Below, piece after piece: positions 7,912 to 16,629 of a stretch of 64,000 nt of DNA. Within the stretch, counting starts at the first letter, position 1. Each line of letters starts with the position of its first letter. The notes below the pieces were generated by a model. The model made no database searches, was not told the origin of the DNA, and saw only the letters and a program-made list of their open reading frames with translations. A program made the translations under genes and the position numbers. Origin of the DNA: Pseudomonadales bacterium (GTDB taxonomy: Bacteria > Pseudomonadota > Gammaproteobacteria > Pseudomonadales > Azotimanducaceae); assembly GCA_029251375.1 (NCBI GenBank), contig JAQXDL010000022.1, positions 124,001 to 188,000 of the forward strand, given 5' to 3'.

Positions 7912-9096
7912 CTAGTCATTGCTTCTCAATGACCATTCATTGTCAGCCTCGATCAACGTGAACTCACACTGCTCGGCCTGCCCTTCAATAACGACATAAC
8001 CTTGCTGTCGCAACTCACAGATTTTTTGCCAACGACGCTCCGCCGAACCAAGTCCGTAAGCGACGCTAACCCTTCCAGAGCCAACACTTCCGATGATGGC
8101 TTGCTCACCAAGATGCTTAACAAGCGTTTTAATGTCGATATCAAAACCTGTTGCGCCGCGGGCTCGACCGAAGACATCGCCAACGTCATCATATCGACCA
8201 CCTTTGGCAATGCGTGTGCCAGTGCCCGTCAGATACGCCGCGAAGACAATACCGGTATGATAGTTGTAGCCACGCAATTCACTCAGATCAAAATAAATAT
8301 CAACATCTGCGTGTCTTGATGCAATCGATTGACTGATCTGACTTAGGTTATCAAGGCGTTGAACGATGCCGGGATATTCTTTAAATAGTATTTTGCCTTT
8401 CTCAAGAACCGTCAGATCACCGCACAAGCGAGGTAGCTGGGCGATGAGCTCTGCTAATGGATCAGCTAGATTAAGCGTCTTAACTTTTTCATCTAGATCT
8501 GGCAGCGCTTTATTTTGGATCATGTCAAAAATCTGTCTTTCATCAGCATCGGAGATGGCGGCTGTTTCAATCAGGTCTCGATAGATGCCAACATCACCAA
8601 GCTCTAAGTGCAGGCTTCGACCAGCTTGATCGCCAACCGCACCAACTGAAGCAAGCATCAAACTGACGATTTCCAAATCACCGTCCGGCCCTGTATCGCC
8701 GAATAACTCTGCGCCAACACTGATCGGCGTCCTCGACGCGAGCATATTGTCTGCCTTCGCATGCAACACCGTACCGGCATAACATAAGCGAACATTACCC
8801 GGATTGTTAAGGCTGTGCGCATCAATACGCGCGACTTGAGGCGTGATATCAGCTGTGATGCCCATCATTCTTCCGGACACTTGATCCGTGATCTTGAATG
8901 TTTTCAAGTCTAGGTCTGTACCGGTGCCTGTCAGCAATGATTCAAGAAACTCGACCATTGGCGGAATGACTAGCTCGTATCCCCAGGATTCGAAGGTATC
9001 TAGCAGCTGCCTGCGGACTTTTTCCAACGTTGCAGCAGTAGGTGGTAAAACCTCGTCTACCCCGTCCGGTAGCAGCCATCGATTAACAATGTTCAT
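7912..9096 (-). CDS. hisZ: ATP phosphoribosyltransferase regulatory subunit HisZ
   Basis: This 394-residue paralogue of histidyl-tRNA synthetase has no aminoacylation role. It forms an octamer with a short-form HisG and makes the first histidine-biosynthesis enzyme active and histidine-sensitive. Seen in the sequence: the N-terminus WLLPDGVDEVLPP, class II synthetase-like blocks (TGTGTDLDLKTFKITD, DITPQVARIDAH), and LRGYNYHTGIVFAAY near residue 270, equivalent to the histidine-A region. No C-terminal anticodon-binding domain is recognisable, which separates it from HisS. The gene implies a short HisG elsewhere in the genome. It lies between DUF2065 and purA, a common arrangement. Confidence 0.95.
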   Translation of the reverse strand: MNIVNRWLLPDGVDEVLPPTAATLEKVRRQLLDTFESWGYELVIPPMVEFLESLLTGTGTDLDLKTFKITDQVSGRMMGITADITPQVARIDAHSLNNPGNVRLCYAGTVLHAKADNMLASRTPISVGAELFGDTGPDGDLEIVSLMLASVGAVGDQAGRSLHLELGDVGIYRDLIETAAISDADERQIFDMIQNKALPDLDEKVKTLNLADPLAELIAQLPRLCGDLTVLEKGKILFKEYPGIVQRLDNLSQISQSIASRHADVDIYFDLSELRGYNYHTGIVFAAYLTGTGTRIAKGGRYDDVGDVFGRARGATGFDIDIKTLVKHLGEQAIIGSVGSGRVSVAYGLGSAERRWQKICELRQQGYVVIEGQAEQCEFTLIEADNEWSLRSND

Positions 9097-9112
9097 TTGT
9101 AGCCATCGCTAG

Positions 9113-9298
9113 TTAGTTGATTATGTAAAGTAGTCCGGTTCCAATCATCATGCTTGAAAAGCCAATAATTCTAAGCGTTCGATTATCGACGTCCGCAATG
9201 CTTGTGACCATTTCTTTCCAGCTTGCCGGCGCAAGGAAAGGCATCATACCCTCAATGACCAGCACGAGGCAGAGGGCAATGCCAAGCTCATGCCACAT
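9113..9298 (-). CDS. DUF2065 small membrane protein (YjeT-like)
   Basis: A 61-residue protein with two hydrophobic helices (about residues 4-26 and 44-60) joined by a short polar segment with WKEM and NRTLRIIG. The sequence pattern and position between hflC and purA match the YjeT/DUF2065 family of gammaproteobacteria. The function is not known. It is separated from hflC by a strong terminator at 9468-9496, so it is more likely to be co-transcribed with hisZ (17 bases away) and purA than with hflKC. Confidence 0.9.
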   Translation of the reverse strand: MWHELGIALCLVLVIEGMMPFLAPASWKEMVTSIADVDNRTLRIIGFSSMMIGTGLLYIIN

Positions 9299-9467
9299 TG
9301 TTTAGACCACAGCTTTGTCGCGATATGAATAGCAGTACCATAATTGCGGTGCCATATAAGCTTTACGTCAGACCTGCGCATCTTGAACCGGCCTATCGTT
9401 AACGCCAAATTTGTCGATCAATTATAGACCACCCGCGAAAAACAGTGAACGCAGGCTTTTGAACGAC

Positions 9468-9496
9468 AAAAAAAACCGGGGATTACCCCGGTTTTT
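9468..9496 (-). terminator. Strong intrinsic terminator after hflC
   Basis: AAAAACCGGGG (9471-9481), loop ATTA, CCCCGGTTTTT (9486-9496): an 11-bp perfect stem. On the minus strand it is followed by eight consecutive T (complement of 9468-9475). It lies about 18 bases past the hflC stop and ends the hflK-hflC transcript. The symmetric A/T tracts would also allow termination on the other strand. Confidence 0.93.
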
Positions 9497-9513
9497 ATCC
9501 AGAACGGATTCTA

Positions 9514-10383
9514 CTACTGAGTACTCTTATTTAGATACTTAAAGAAGTCACTATTTGGCTGAATAAGCAGAATATCTCCACGATTAGAGAAGGTGCGCTT
9601 ATAGGCCGTCATACTCCGATAAAATTTGTAGAACTCTTTATCTTTATTAAAAGCATCCGCGTAAATCGAGGCCGCTTGCGCGTCCCCGTCACCACGGATC
9701 CCTTCTGCCTCAGCATAAGCTTGAGCGAGAACGATCTCGCGCTGCCTACCTGCATCGGCACGAACACCCGCCGCGAGTTCTTGACCCTGAGCTCTATGTT
9801 CCCTTGCCTCAATATCTCGTTCAGTGTTCATTCGAGCATAGACCGACTGACTCACTTCTGGCGGTAAATCGATTTTCTTTACTCGCACATCAACGACTTC
9901 AACACCAAGCTCTAACCGCGCTACCTCATCAACCCGTTCGGTCAAAACATTCATCAGCTGATCGCGTTCACCCGATACAACTTCGTGCAGGCTCCGCTTA
10001 CTGATCTCGTTTCGAAGACCGTTGTTAATACGCTGTCGCAACAGATTCTCCGCCCGGGTTTCATCACCGGAAGTCGATGTATAGAAAAGCTGAGCATCAC
10101 TGACTCTGAATTTCGCAAATGAATCGACGATCACTGCTTTTTTCTCCAACGTCAGAAATCGTTCTGGCGGCGCATCAAGAGTCAGCACCCTAGAATCAAA
10201 CTTCGTAACGTTATTGATAAAAGGCTTTTTCAAATGCAAACCAGGTTTTATATCGCTCTCAACCACTTCACCAAACTCTAACAATACAGCGCGTTCGAGC
10301 TCTGTAACGACATAAAGTGAATTGACACCTACTACTCCTACTAACAGCGCAATGAAGGCGCCGACAAATCCTTTAGATGACAT
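9514..10383 (-). CDS. hflC: FtsH modulator HflC
   Basis: This SPFH/band-7 protein of 289 residues has one N-terminal membrane helix (residues 7-26) and a large periplasmic part. HflC pairs with HflK in a large cage around the FtsH protease and restrains its activity on membrane proteins. Typical features are the band-7 start LYVVTELERAVLLEFGEV, the VRVKKIDLPPEVSQSVYARM block, and the Ala/Glu-rich coiled coil near residues 195-245. The gene overlaps hflK at TAATG, which implies translational coupling and equal synthesis. The transcript ends at the terminator at 9468-9496. Confidence 0.97.
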   Translation of the reverse strand: MSSKGFVGAFIALLVGVVGVNSLYVVTELERAVLLEFGEVVESDIKPGLHLKKPFINNVTKFDSRVLTLDAPPERFLTLEKKAVIVDSFAKFRVSDAQLFYTSTSGDETRAENLLRQRINNGLRNEISKRSLHEVVSGERDQLMNVLTERVDEVARLELGVEVVDVRVKKIDLPPEVSQSVYARMNTERDIEAREHRAQGQELAAGVRADAGRQREIVLAQAYAEAEGIRGDGDAQAASIYADAFNKDKEFYKFYRSMTAYKRTFSNRGDILLIQPNSDFFKYLNKSTQ

Positions 10384-11534
10384 TAGTTTCTATCCCTCCG
10401 ACTAACAGAACGACGATTTGCATCGGTTCGGTCAATAACTGCTGACCCGTTTGGCGAGTAATTTGAAGCACGATCATCATTGCCGCTCCTGTTTTCCATA
10501 AGCTTGTCGAGAGGCAGGTAGAGTAAATTATTGCCGCCTTCGACGTCGATCATAACCTTGGTGCTGTTCGACATCACCGACTCTAACGTGTCTATGTATA
10601 GACGTTCACGGGTTACCTCGGGAGCAAGTTTGTACTCTGTATACAATTGGTTGAAACGAGAAGCCTCACCGGACGCCTCGGAAACCACACGCTCTTTATA
10701 GCCCGCCGCTTCTTCTAACATTCGCTGAGCTTCACCACGTGCCTCAGGTATAATTTGGTTCGCATAGGCGTCCGCCTCATTACGAAACCGAACTTCATCT
10801 TCTTTAGCCTTGATAACGTCGTCGAATGCGGCTCGCACAGCATCAGGTGGCGCGGTCTCGTCAATATTTACTTGGGTTACTAGAATCCCTGTTCCATAGC
10901 GATTCATATAATCCTGAATTCTGACTTTGACCTGCGCGCCTAATTGAGCACGACCTTCGGTCAGAACTTCGTTCATAACCGCACTACCCACTTCATGCCG
11001 CAGCGCACTTTCAGTCGCCTGAATCAAGCTGACGCCAGGGTTTCTTACCTTTAACATGTAAAGCTTAATGTCTGAGATCACATACTGCACCGTCATGTTA
11101 ACAACCTTAACGATGTTCTCGTCTTCTGTGAGCATCTCTGAGTCGATACGAATATCTCGAACTTTCGTCACATTTTCTATCAGTACTTGATCGATGATGG
11201 GTGGATTCCAATGCAAGCCGGGCATAACAACTTCATCTTGTAGTTCGCCAAACCGCAGCACTACACCTCGCTCCTGCTGGTCTAGCTGGTAGACACCCAT
11301 GACGCCCCAGATAATCGCTAATGCAGCAGCCAACAAACCAAATACGTTCCAATTGAAAGATGCACTAGCTCCAGAACCACCACCGGAACCAGACTTACCG
11401 CCTCCGAACATACTTGTCAGGCTTGCTTGAAACTTTCGAAAAGCCTCATCAAGATCAGGTGGTCCCTGGTCATCGCGATTACCCCAGGGGTCTTTATCAC
11501 CCTTGTCACCGCCGCCCGGCTCATTCCACGCCAT
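10383..11534 (-). CDS. hflK: FtsH modulator HflK
   Basis: The larger partner of HflC, 383 residues. An N-terminal cytoplasmic segment rich in Gly, Asp and Pro (MAWNEPGGGDKGDKDPWG) is followed by one membrane helix (about residues 62-82). The periplasmic SPFH domain contains QQERGVVLRFGE and the NIDETAPPDAVRAAFDDVIKA segment before the long helical region. HflK/HflC regulates FtsH-dependent turnover of membrane proteins such as SecY. The last codons overlap the hflC start. The upstream gap to hflX is 241 bases, so a separate promoter there is possible. Confidence 0.97.
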   Translation of the reverse strand: MAWNEPGGGDKGDKDPWGNRDDQGPPDLDEAFRKFQASLTSMFGGGKSGSGGGSGASASFNWNVFGLLAAALAIIWGVMGVYQLDQQERGVVLRFGELQDEVVMPGLHWNPPIIDQVLIENVTKVRDIRIDSEMLTEDENIVKVVNMTVQYVISDIKLYMLKVRNPGVSLIQATESALRHEVGSAVMNEVLTEGRAQLGAQVKVRIQDYMNRYGTGILVTQVNIDETAPPDAVRAAFDDVIKAKEDEVRFRNEADAYANQIIPEARGEAQRMLEEAAGYKERVVSEASGEASRFNQLYTEYKLAPEVTRERLYIDTLESVMSNSTKVMIDVEGGNNLLYLPLDKLMENRSGNDDRASNYSPNGSAVIDRTDANRRSVSRRDRN

Positions 11535-11775
11535 AATTTTCTCCGTTGTATTTCCCTAGGGGAAAAGTCGACATTCTCCCACTTTTGGGCGCGTTGTCCT
11601 ACCTTTCCACTGAATTATTAATCTTGATTTCAACCCGGAATTTTTATCCAAGCGTACATCGCAACTAATCTGTTTGTTTGTATCGCTACCACTTACTATC
11701 TACGTTGTCGTTTGTTTACGGTTCTTTATCTGGTTGTTAAGGGTCGCTATTAGGAGTCTTTGCTAAGAGTCGTCT

Positions 11776-13122
11776 TTAGGAGTTAACGACATTTTTCATC
11801 CATGGTTCCTGGTCATCGCGTGAATCAGCGATCCCCAGATCAGCAAACTCCAAGCCTGCCTGACTAATCAGCTTTCTCAAACTATTCGCCTCTAGACGAA
11901 CCTGTAGACATTGACGTCCATCGTCATCCACAGACTCCGATACCACAGCACTCAACTCAAATAATTGTGCACGAAGTTTGCCTTGCCCTAGTGGCAGCTT
12001 CAAAGTTGTCTCAACGATTTCTAAAGCCAGCCGCGCGGAGATAGCTGAAAGCAGAAGCTCCAAACCGTCTCCGTTCAATCCCGACACCCAGACTCGATAA
12101 GGCTTACCCTGCTCATCTACGTCAACTCGAGGCGTCTCCTCGGTGAGATCGACTTTATTGTAAACCAACAGCTGTGGCACCTTATCTGCATCGATCTCGG
12201 TCAACACCGCATTCACTTCTTCATGATGTAATATTTTTTCCGGGCTGGAGGCATCAACCACATGTAACAAAAGATCCGCCTGCTTCACTTCTTCCAAAGT
12301 GGCTCGAAAAGCATCTATCAGTCCGTGCGGTAACTGGCGGATGAAACCTACTGTATCAGTCAATATCGATTTACCTAGATAGGGCAATTCCAATTGCCTT
12401 ATGGTTGGGTCAAGTGTCGCGAACAACTGGTCTGCTGCGTGCACATCAGTGGCACATAGCGCGTTAAACAAGGTCGACTTGCCGGCATTGGTGTACCCGA
12501 CCAGGGAGACCGTTTTTATGTCAGCTTTTTGCCTACTGCGGCGGTTTTGTTTACGCTGCTTGCGCACCTTTACAAGCCGCTGATTAATATTTTTTATGCG
12601 GGTGTGCACCAATCGTTGGTCGGTTTCAAGCTGGGTTTCACCGGTGCCGGTAACACCCATCGAAGAACCTTGCCCTCTACCAGACCCGCCTCTTTGTCGA
12701 TCAAGGTGGGTCCAACCACGAACAAGTCGGGTCGAAGCATGCTGAAGTTGTGCGAGCTCAACCTGTAGCTTACCTTCGTGAGTACGCGCCCGTTGCGCAA
12801 AGATATTCAGAATCAATCCCGTCCGGCCGAGCACTCTGCGCTCAAACGCCTCTTCCAAGTTTCTTTCCTGAGTTGGACTGAGCTCCTGATCAAATAAAAC
12901 TAGCTCAGCGCCTAACTCATCTGCAATTATCTTAATTTCGTCAAGTTTGCCGCTGCCTATGTAGGTCTTTGGATCCGGATTTCGCTTCTTTGCCGTGACC
13001 TCTGCTACAGCATTTAAACCAGCGGACACGGCAAGCTCTCTCAGCTCTTCAACAGTAGCATCCTGAGCTTCAATATGAATCAGTAGCGTCTGTGTACCAG
13101 CGTCTGGCCGTTCAAAAAACAA
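11776..13122 (-). CDS. hflX: Ribosome-dissociating GTPase HflX
   Basis: HflX binds the 50S subunit and splits stalled ribosomes, mainly under heat stress. The 448-residue protein has the N-terminal HflX domain with ERNLEEAF and GLILNIFAQRARTHEGKLQ, the GETQLETD linker, then the G domain. G1 is GYTNAGKST (209-217), G3 is DTVGF (256-260), G4 is NKVD. Relative to E. coli there are roughly eight extra Gly/Ser residues before GETQLE. The start is TTG, supported by alignment of FFERPDAG with the usual MFDRYDAG. It is downstream of hfq, the classic hfq-hflX order. Confidence 0.96.
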   Translation of the reverse strand: MFFERPDAGTQTLLIHIEAQDATVEELRELAVSAGLNAVAEVTAKKRNPDPKTYIGSGKLDEIKIIADELGAELVLFDQELSPTQERNLEEAFERRVLGRTGLILNIFAQRARTHEGKLQVELAQLQHASTRLVRGWTHLDRQRGGSGRGQGSSMGVTGTGETQLETDQRLVHTRIKNINQRLVKVRKQRKQNRRSRQKADIKTVSLVGYTNAGKSTLFNALCATDVHAADQLFATLDPTIRQLELPYLGKSILTDTVGFIRQLPHGLIDAFRATLEEVKQADLLLHVVDASSPEKILHHEEVNAVLTEIDADKVPQLLVYNKVDLTEETPRVDVDEQGKPYRVWVSGLNGDGLELLLSAISARLALEIVETTLKLPLGQGKLRAQLFELSAVVSESVDDDGRQCLQVRLEANSLRKLISQAGLEFADLGIADSRDDQEPWMKNVVNS

Positions 13123-13288
13123 TGGCTATACCTATAAGGATGGCTCTTACTATGCGTGTAACAAAATATGTGAAGCGTAATAGCTGGCAAAATACTCAGC
13201 CAGCCACCTAATGAAGAAGCTCAAACCGAAATTTAAGCTTCAATCGTTAGTTCAGTCCGACCTGAATTAAGACCTCAAAAAAGAGATT

Positions 13289-13531
13289 CTAATCTTCGTC
13301 TTCTTCATCGTCCATGCTTGGCATCTTAACATTTCGAGATGGAACCACGGTCGATATCGCAGATTTATAAATCATCTGATTGACTGTATTTCTAAGTAAA
13401 ATCACAAATTGATCAAAGGACTCAATTTGTCCTTGCAGCTTAATGCCGCTGACCAGGAATATGGATACTGGCACCCTGTCCTTGCGAAGCTGATTTAAGA
13501 AAGGGTCTTGTAACGATTGCCCTTTTGACAT
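13289..13531 (-). CDS. hfq: RNA chaperone Hfq, with Ser at the His57 position
   Basis: An 80-residue Sm-like protein that forms a hexameric ring and pairs small RNAs with mRNAs. The start is ATG at 13531, giving [13 protein letters not shown] after a strong AGGAGAG; an in-frame ATG 13 codons earlier would add a tail no Hfq has. Gln8, Lys31, Phe42, Tyr55 and Lys56 of the proximal site are kept, and the rim has Arg16, Lys17 and Arg19. The usual Tyr-Lys-His (55-57) is Tyr-Lys-Ser here, and Tyr25 of the distal face is Phe. The tail is short and acidic (DDEEDED). It lies between miaA and hflX, as in E. coli. Confidence 0.97.
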   Translation of the reverse strand: MSKGQSLQDPFLNQLRKDRVPVSIFLVSGIKLQGQIESFDQFVILLRNTVNQMIYKSAISTVVPSRNVKMPSMDDEEDED

Positions 13532-13638
13532 GAGACTCTCCTTTTGCCCCAAACCGGGGTCGTCGACCATGATGTCGACTTAAAACATTGCACAGCAACC
13601 CGATCATTAAGGTCTGGCTCGTCCTCAATAACCCGCTG

Positions 13639-14592
13639 CTAATCTAATATGCTGCCTACCTGCAGAATTTTCAAGGCCTCGGCAGTATTTGTCGTCTGAA
13701 TTTGGTGGATATTTTTCCAGCTCCTGAGCCAAGTATATTGCCGTTTAGCTAATTGCCGAGTCGCAATAATGGCTCGTTCGATCATTTCATCCCGACTTAG
13801 ATCGCCTGCAAGATAGCTCCAGGCTTGCCGATAACCCACCGCCTTAATGGCGGGCAGGCTAGTGGAAAGGTCAGCTCTGGCGTAAAGCGCCTCTACCTCC
13901 GCGAGGAAGCCTAGTTCCAGCATTTGATGAAATCTGGCAGCGATCTTATTGTGCAGCAACTGTCTGTCGGGCGGTATGACCGCGATTTCAACCAATCTAA
14001 AGGGACAGGCTGGCATCGCTTTAGATTGCCAGTAGGTCAGGGAATGGCCACTAATTTGGTAGACTTCTAGTGCTCGCTGCAATCTTTGAGGGTCATTTTC
14101 ATGAATGCGGGCCGCAGCAACTGGATCGACCTTTGCAAGCCGCTTGTGCACCGCAGGCCAGCCCTGCTGCTGAGCAAACGCTGCGATCTCTCGCCTAATC
14201 CCTTCATCGGCAACCGGCATTTGTGCCAAGCCATCCTTGAGCGCTTTGAAGTAGAGCATTGTGCCGCCAGTTAGCAATGGGATGGCGCCCCTCGCTCGCA
14301 CTTCCGCCACCTTGGCCACTACGTCGGTTCGAAAGTCCGCCGCGGAATAGGGTACGGCCGGGTCTCGAATATCGAGCAGGTGATGTGGTATCTCTTGCCG
14401 CAAACTGGCATTGGGTTTCGCTGAGCCAATATCTAGTCCGCGATAGACTTGAGCAGAATCCACCGTAATGATTTCTGCCGGCACCTTGCGTGCAATCTCT
14501 ATCGCCAAATCGCTTTTACCACTGGCCGTCGGCCCCATGATGCAGACCGCCGACAATCGCTCGGTTGGGTCTGCCGATTTAGCGTCTGTCAT
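13639..14592 (-). CDS. miaA: tRNA dimethylallyltransferase MiaA
   Basis: MiaA transfers dimethylallyl from DMAPP to N6 of A37 in tRNAs that read UNN codons. The 317-residue protein has the P-loop GPTASGKS (20-27), the substrate segment DSAQVYRGLDIGSAKP, and TGGTMLYFKAL. The C-terminal RQLAKRQYTWLRSW motif contacts the tRNA. Length is normal. It begins 18 bases after mutL ends on the same strand and precedes hfq, keeping the conserved mutL-miaA-hfq order. Confidence 0.97.
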   Translation of the reverse strand: MTDAKSADPTERLSAVCIMGPTASGKSDLAIEIARKVPAEIITVDSAQVYRGLDIGSAKPNASLRQEIPHHLLDIRDPAVPYSAADFRTDVVAKVAEVRARGAIPLLTGGTMLYFKALKDGLAQMPVADEGIRREIAAFAQQQGWPAVHKRLAKVDPVAAARIHENDPQRLQRALEVYQISGHSLTYWQSKAMPACPFRLVEIAVIPPDRQLLHNKIAARFHQMLELGFLAEVEALYARADLSTSLPAIKAVGYRQAWSYLAGDLSRDEMIERAIIATRQLAKRQYTWLRSWKNIHQIQTTNTAEALKILQVGSILD

Positions 14593-14610
14593 GAATAGCT
14601 GTCGCCAATG

Positions 14611-16470
14611 CTACTGGCCCCTCATAAACAAACTATCTAACTCACTGATACTCTGCTGAGTCCAAGTCGGTCGGCCGTGGTTACATTGGCCGCTGCGCTC
14701 TGTTTCTTCCATGTCACGTAGCAAGGCATTCATCTCGGGAATCGTCAGCCGACGATTAGCCCTGACGGACCCATGGCAAGCCATGGTCGACAATATTTCA
14801 TCCCTATGCTGCATAATTCTTGCCGTTGAGCCGTATTCAATCAAGTCCGACAGCACGTCACGAATAAGCGATTCGGCGTTACTGTAACCCAACATGATAG
14901 GTATTGCTCGCACCACAATGGACTCATCAGATACCCTCTGCAGATCGAGACCCAAGTCAAATAATTGTTTTTGATTGTCCTCGGCCGCGGCACATTCCTT
15001 TTCGCTCAACGCCATGGCAAGCGGCACCAACATGGGCTGCATTTTGATGCCCTCACTGTCGCTCGCTATTTTCATTCGCTCATAGGTGATTCGCTCATGG
15101 GCGGCATGCATATCAACAATAATCAAACCATGCTCGTTTTGAGCGAGAATATAAATGCCATGCAGCTGAGCAATGGCATATCCAAGTGGCGGAATATCCG
15201 CATCAGCCTCATTTTGAAAAGGGTTTAACTCGCTTGACGCACCGACTCCTGATGACATCAAATCGCCATATAGTTTAGCCTGCTCACCAATGTGCACCCT
15301 TTCGGTCGCATAACCGCCGGATGAATTTCCACCAGCGGAGGCTGCACCAAATCGAATACTCGATTGCGTCGGGTTAACGCCAAACTGCTCAAAACCTGAA
15401 CCACTAGCAACATTGGCATTGCCCTGCGGTTCTATGCCACCGGTCTCAGGTCTAACCTCCGCTAAGGCGCGATGGATACTACGGAATAGAAAATCATGCA
15501 CCTGTCTGCCTTCACGAAAACGCACCTCATGCTTGGTCGGGTGCACATTGACATCGACATATTTGGGGTCAATGGTCAGATGTAAAACGAATGCAGGATG
15601 CCGACCGTGATACATGACATCCTGATAACCCTGCTTTACCGCGTGCACAACCAACTTGTCGCGGATCATACGGTCGTTGACGTAGAAATATTGCTGATCG
15701 GGCTGGCTTCGAGATGCTGTTGGCAACCCTATCCAGCCTCTTAACTTGATACCGGCTGAACCCTGATCGGCCATTACTTCGTTTTCCAAGTAGATAGAAT
15801 TTTCGAGGAAGGGCTTACCTAATACTGCCGCAACTCTGAGCGACTCTTCTTTATTCCCGACAACTGGATAATGGCGCAACTGCTTGCCATTATGCCGAAG
15901 CACAATCGAAACCTCTGGATGACTCAAGCTAACCTTACGCACGACCTCTTCAATCTTCTGAAGCTCGGTGCGCTCGGTACGAAGAAATTTTCGCCTCGCC
16001 GGTGTATTAAAAAAAAGATCTTTCACCTCAACACTGGTGCCCTGTGGATGCGGCGCCGGCGTTATCTCTGGCTGCATGTCAGCGCCGGAAACAGTAATAG
16101 TCCAACCATCCCGCCCGGCCTGTGCATTACTTGTCAATGTGAGACGCGAAACGGACGCCAAGGACGCCAAGGCCTCCCCCCTAAAACCTAGTGTTGCGAT
16201 CGATTCAAGATCATCAGCCGTCTCAATCTTGCTGGTCGCATGGCGACTCAATGCGAGCGTCAAATCTTCAGCGTGCACACCATTACCATCGTCTCGGACT
16301 CTAATAAGCCTTGTACCACCCGCTTCTAGCTCGACTTCAATTCTGCTGGCGTGGGCATCCAGACTATTCTCCAACAGCTCTTTCACCACAGAAGCAGGCC
16401 GCTCAACAACTTCGCCAGCCGCAATCTGATTCGACAATCTCGGACTCAGCTGATTAATTCGTTTGTTCAT
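14611..16470 (-). CDS. mutL: DNA mismatch repair protein MutL (endonuclease type)
   Basis: The 619-residue protein has an N-terminal GHKL ATPase domain (ENSLDAHASRIEVE at 34-47, DDGNGVH, LGFRGEALASL) and a transducer domain to about residue 335. A poorly conserved linker (340-425) leads to the C-terminal dimerisation domain. That domain contains DMHAAHERITYE at 453-464, which fits the D-x-H-A-x2-E-x4-E metal motif of nicking MutL proteins, and the late ACHGSV and CNHGRPTW blocks. This implies MutH-independent repair, unlike E. coli. It sits upstream of miaA and downstream of an amidase gene, as in E. coli. Confidence 0.97.
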   Translation of the reverse strand: MNKRINQLSPRLSNQIAAGEVVERPASVVKELLENSLDAHASRIEVELEAGGTRLIRVRDDGNGVHAEDLTLALSRHATSKIETADDLESIATLGFRGEALASLASVSRLTLTSNAQAGRDGWTITVSGADMQPEITPAPHPQGTSVEVKDLFFNTPARRKFLRTERTELQKIEEVVRKVSLSHPEVSIVLRHNGKQLRHYPVVGNKEESLRVAAVLGKPFLENSIYLENEVMADQGSAGIKLRGWIGLPTASRSQPDQQYFYVNDRMIRDKLVVHAVKQGYQDVMYHGRHPAFVLHLTIDPKYVDVNVHPTKHEVRFREGRQVHDFLFRSIHRALAEVRPETGGIEPQGNANVASGSGFEQFGVNPTQSSIRFGAASAGGNSSGGYATERVHIGEQAKLYGDLMSSGVGASSELNPFQNEADADIPPLGYAIAQLHGIYILAQNEHGLIIVDMHAAHERITYERMKIASDSEGIKMQPMLVPLAMALSEKECAAAEDNQKQLFDLGLDLQRVSDESIVVRAIPIMLGYSNAESLIRDVLSDLIEYGSTARIMQHRDEILSTMACHGSVRANRRLTIPEMNALLRDMEETERSGQCNHGRPTWTQQSISELDSLFMRGQ

Positions 16471-16629
16471 TACACTGTTCTTCCTTAACTCTTCTGCTTG
16501 CCCTTACGTTCAACAGGCTGCCGAGTATGTAACTGCGTTATCATCAAAGATGCGCGTGTTGGTTTGGAATACTTCATCGGCAATAATTAATTTTCAACAC
16601 CGTTAACTTAGAGATAATCTCGCGCCAAA

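Noticed and set aside
13532-13570. Longer hfq start
   Set aside because: The added 13 residues are absent in all Hfq proteins and the inner ATG has a strong AGGAG.
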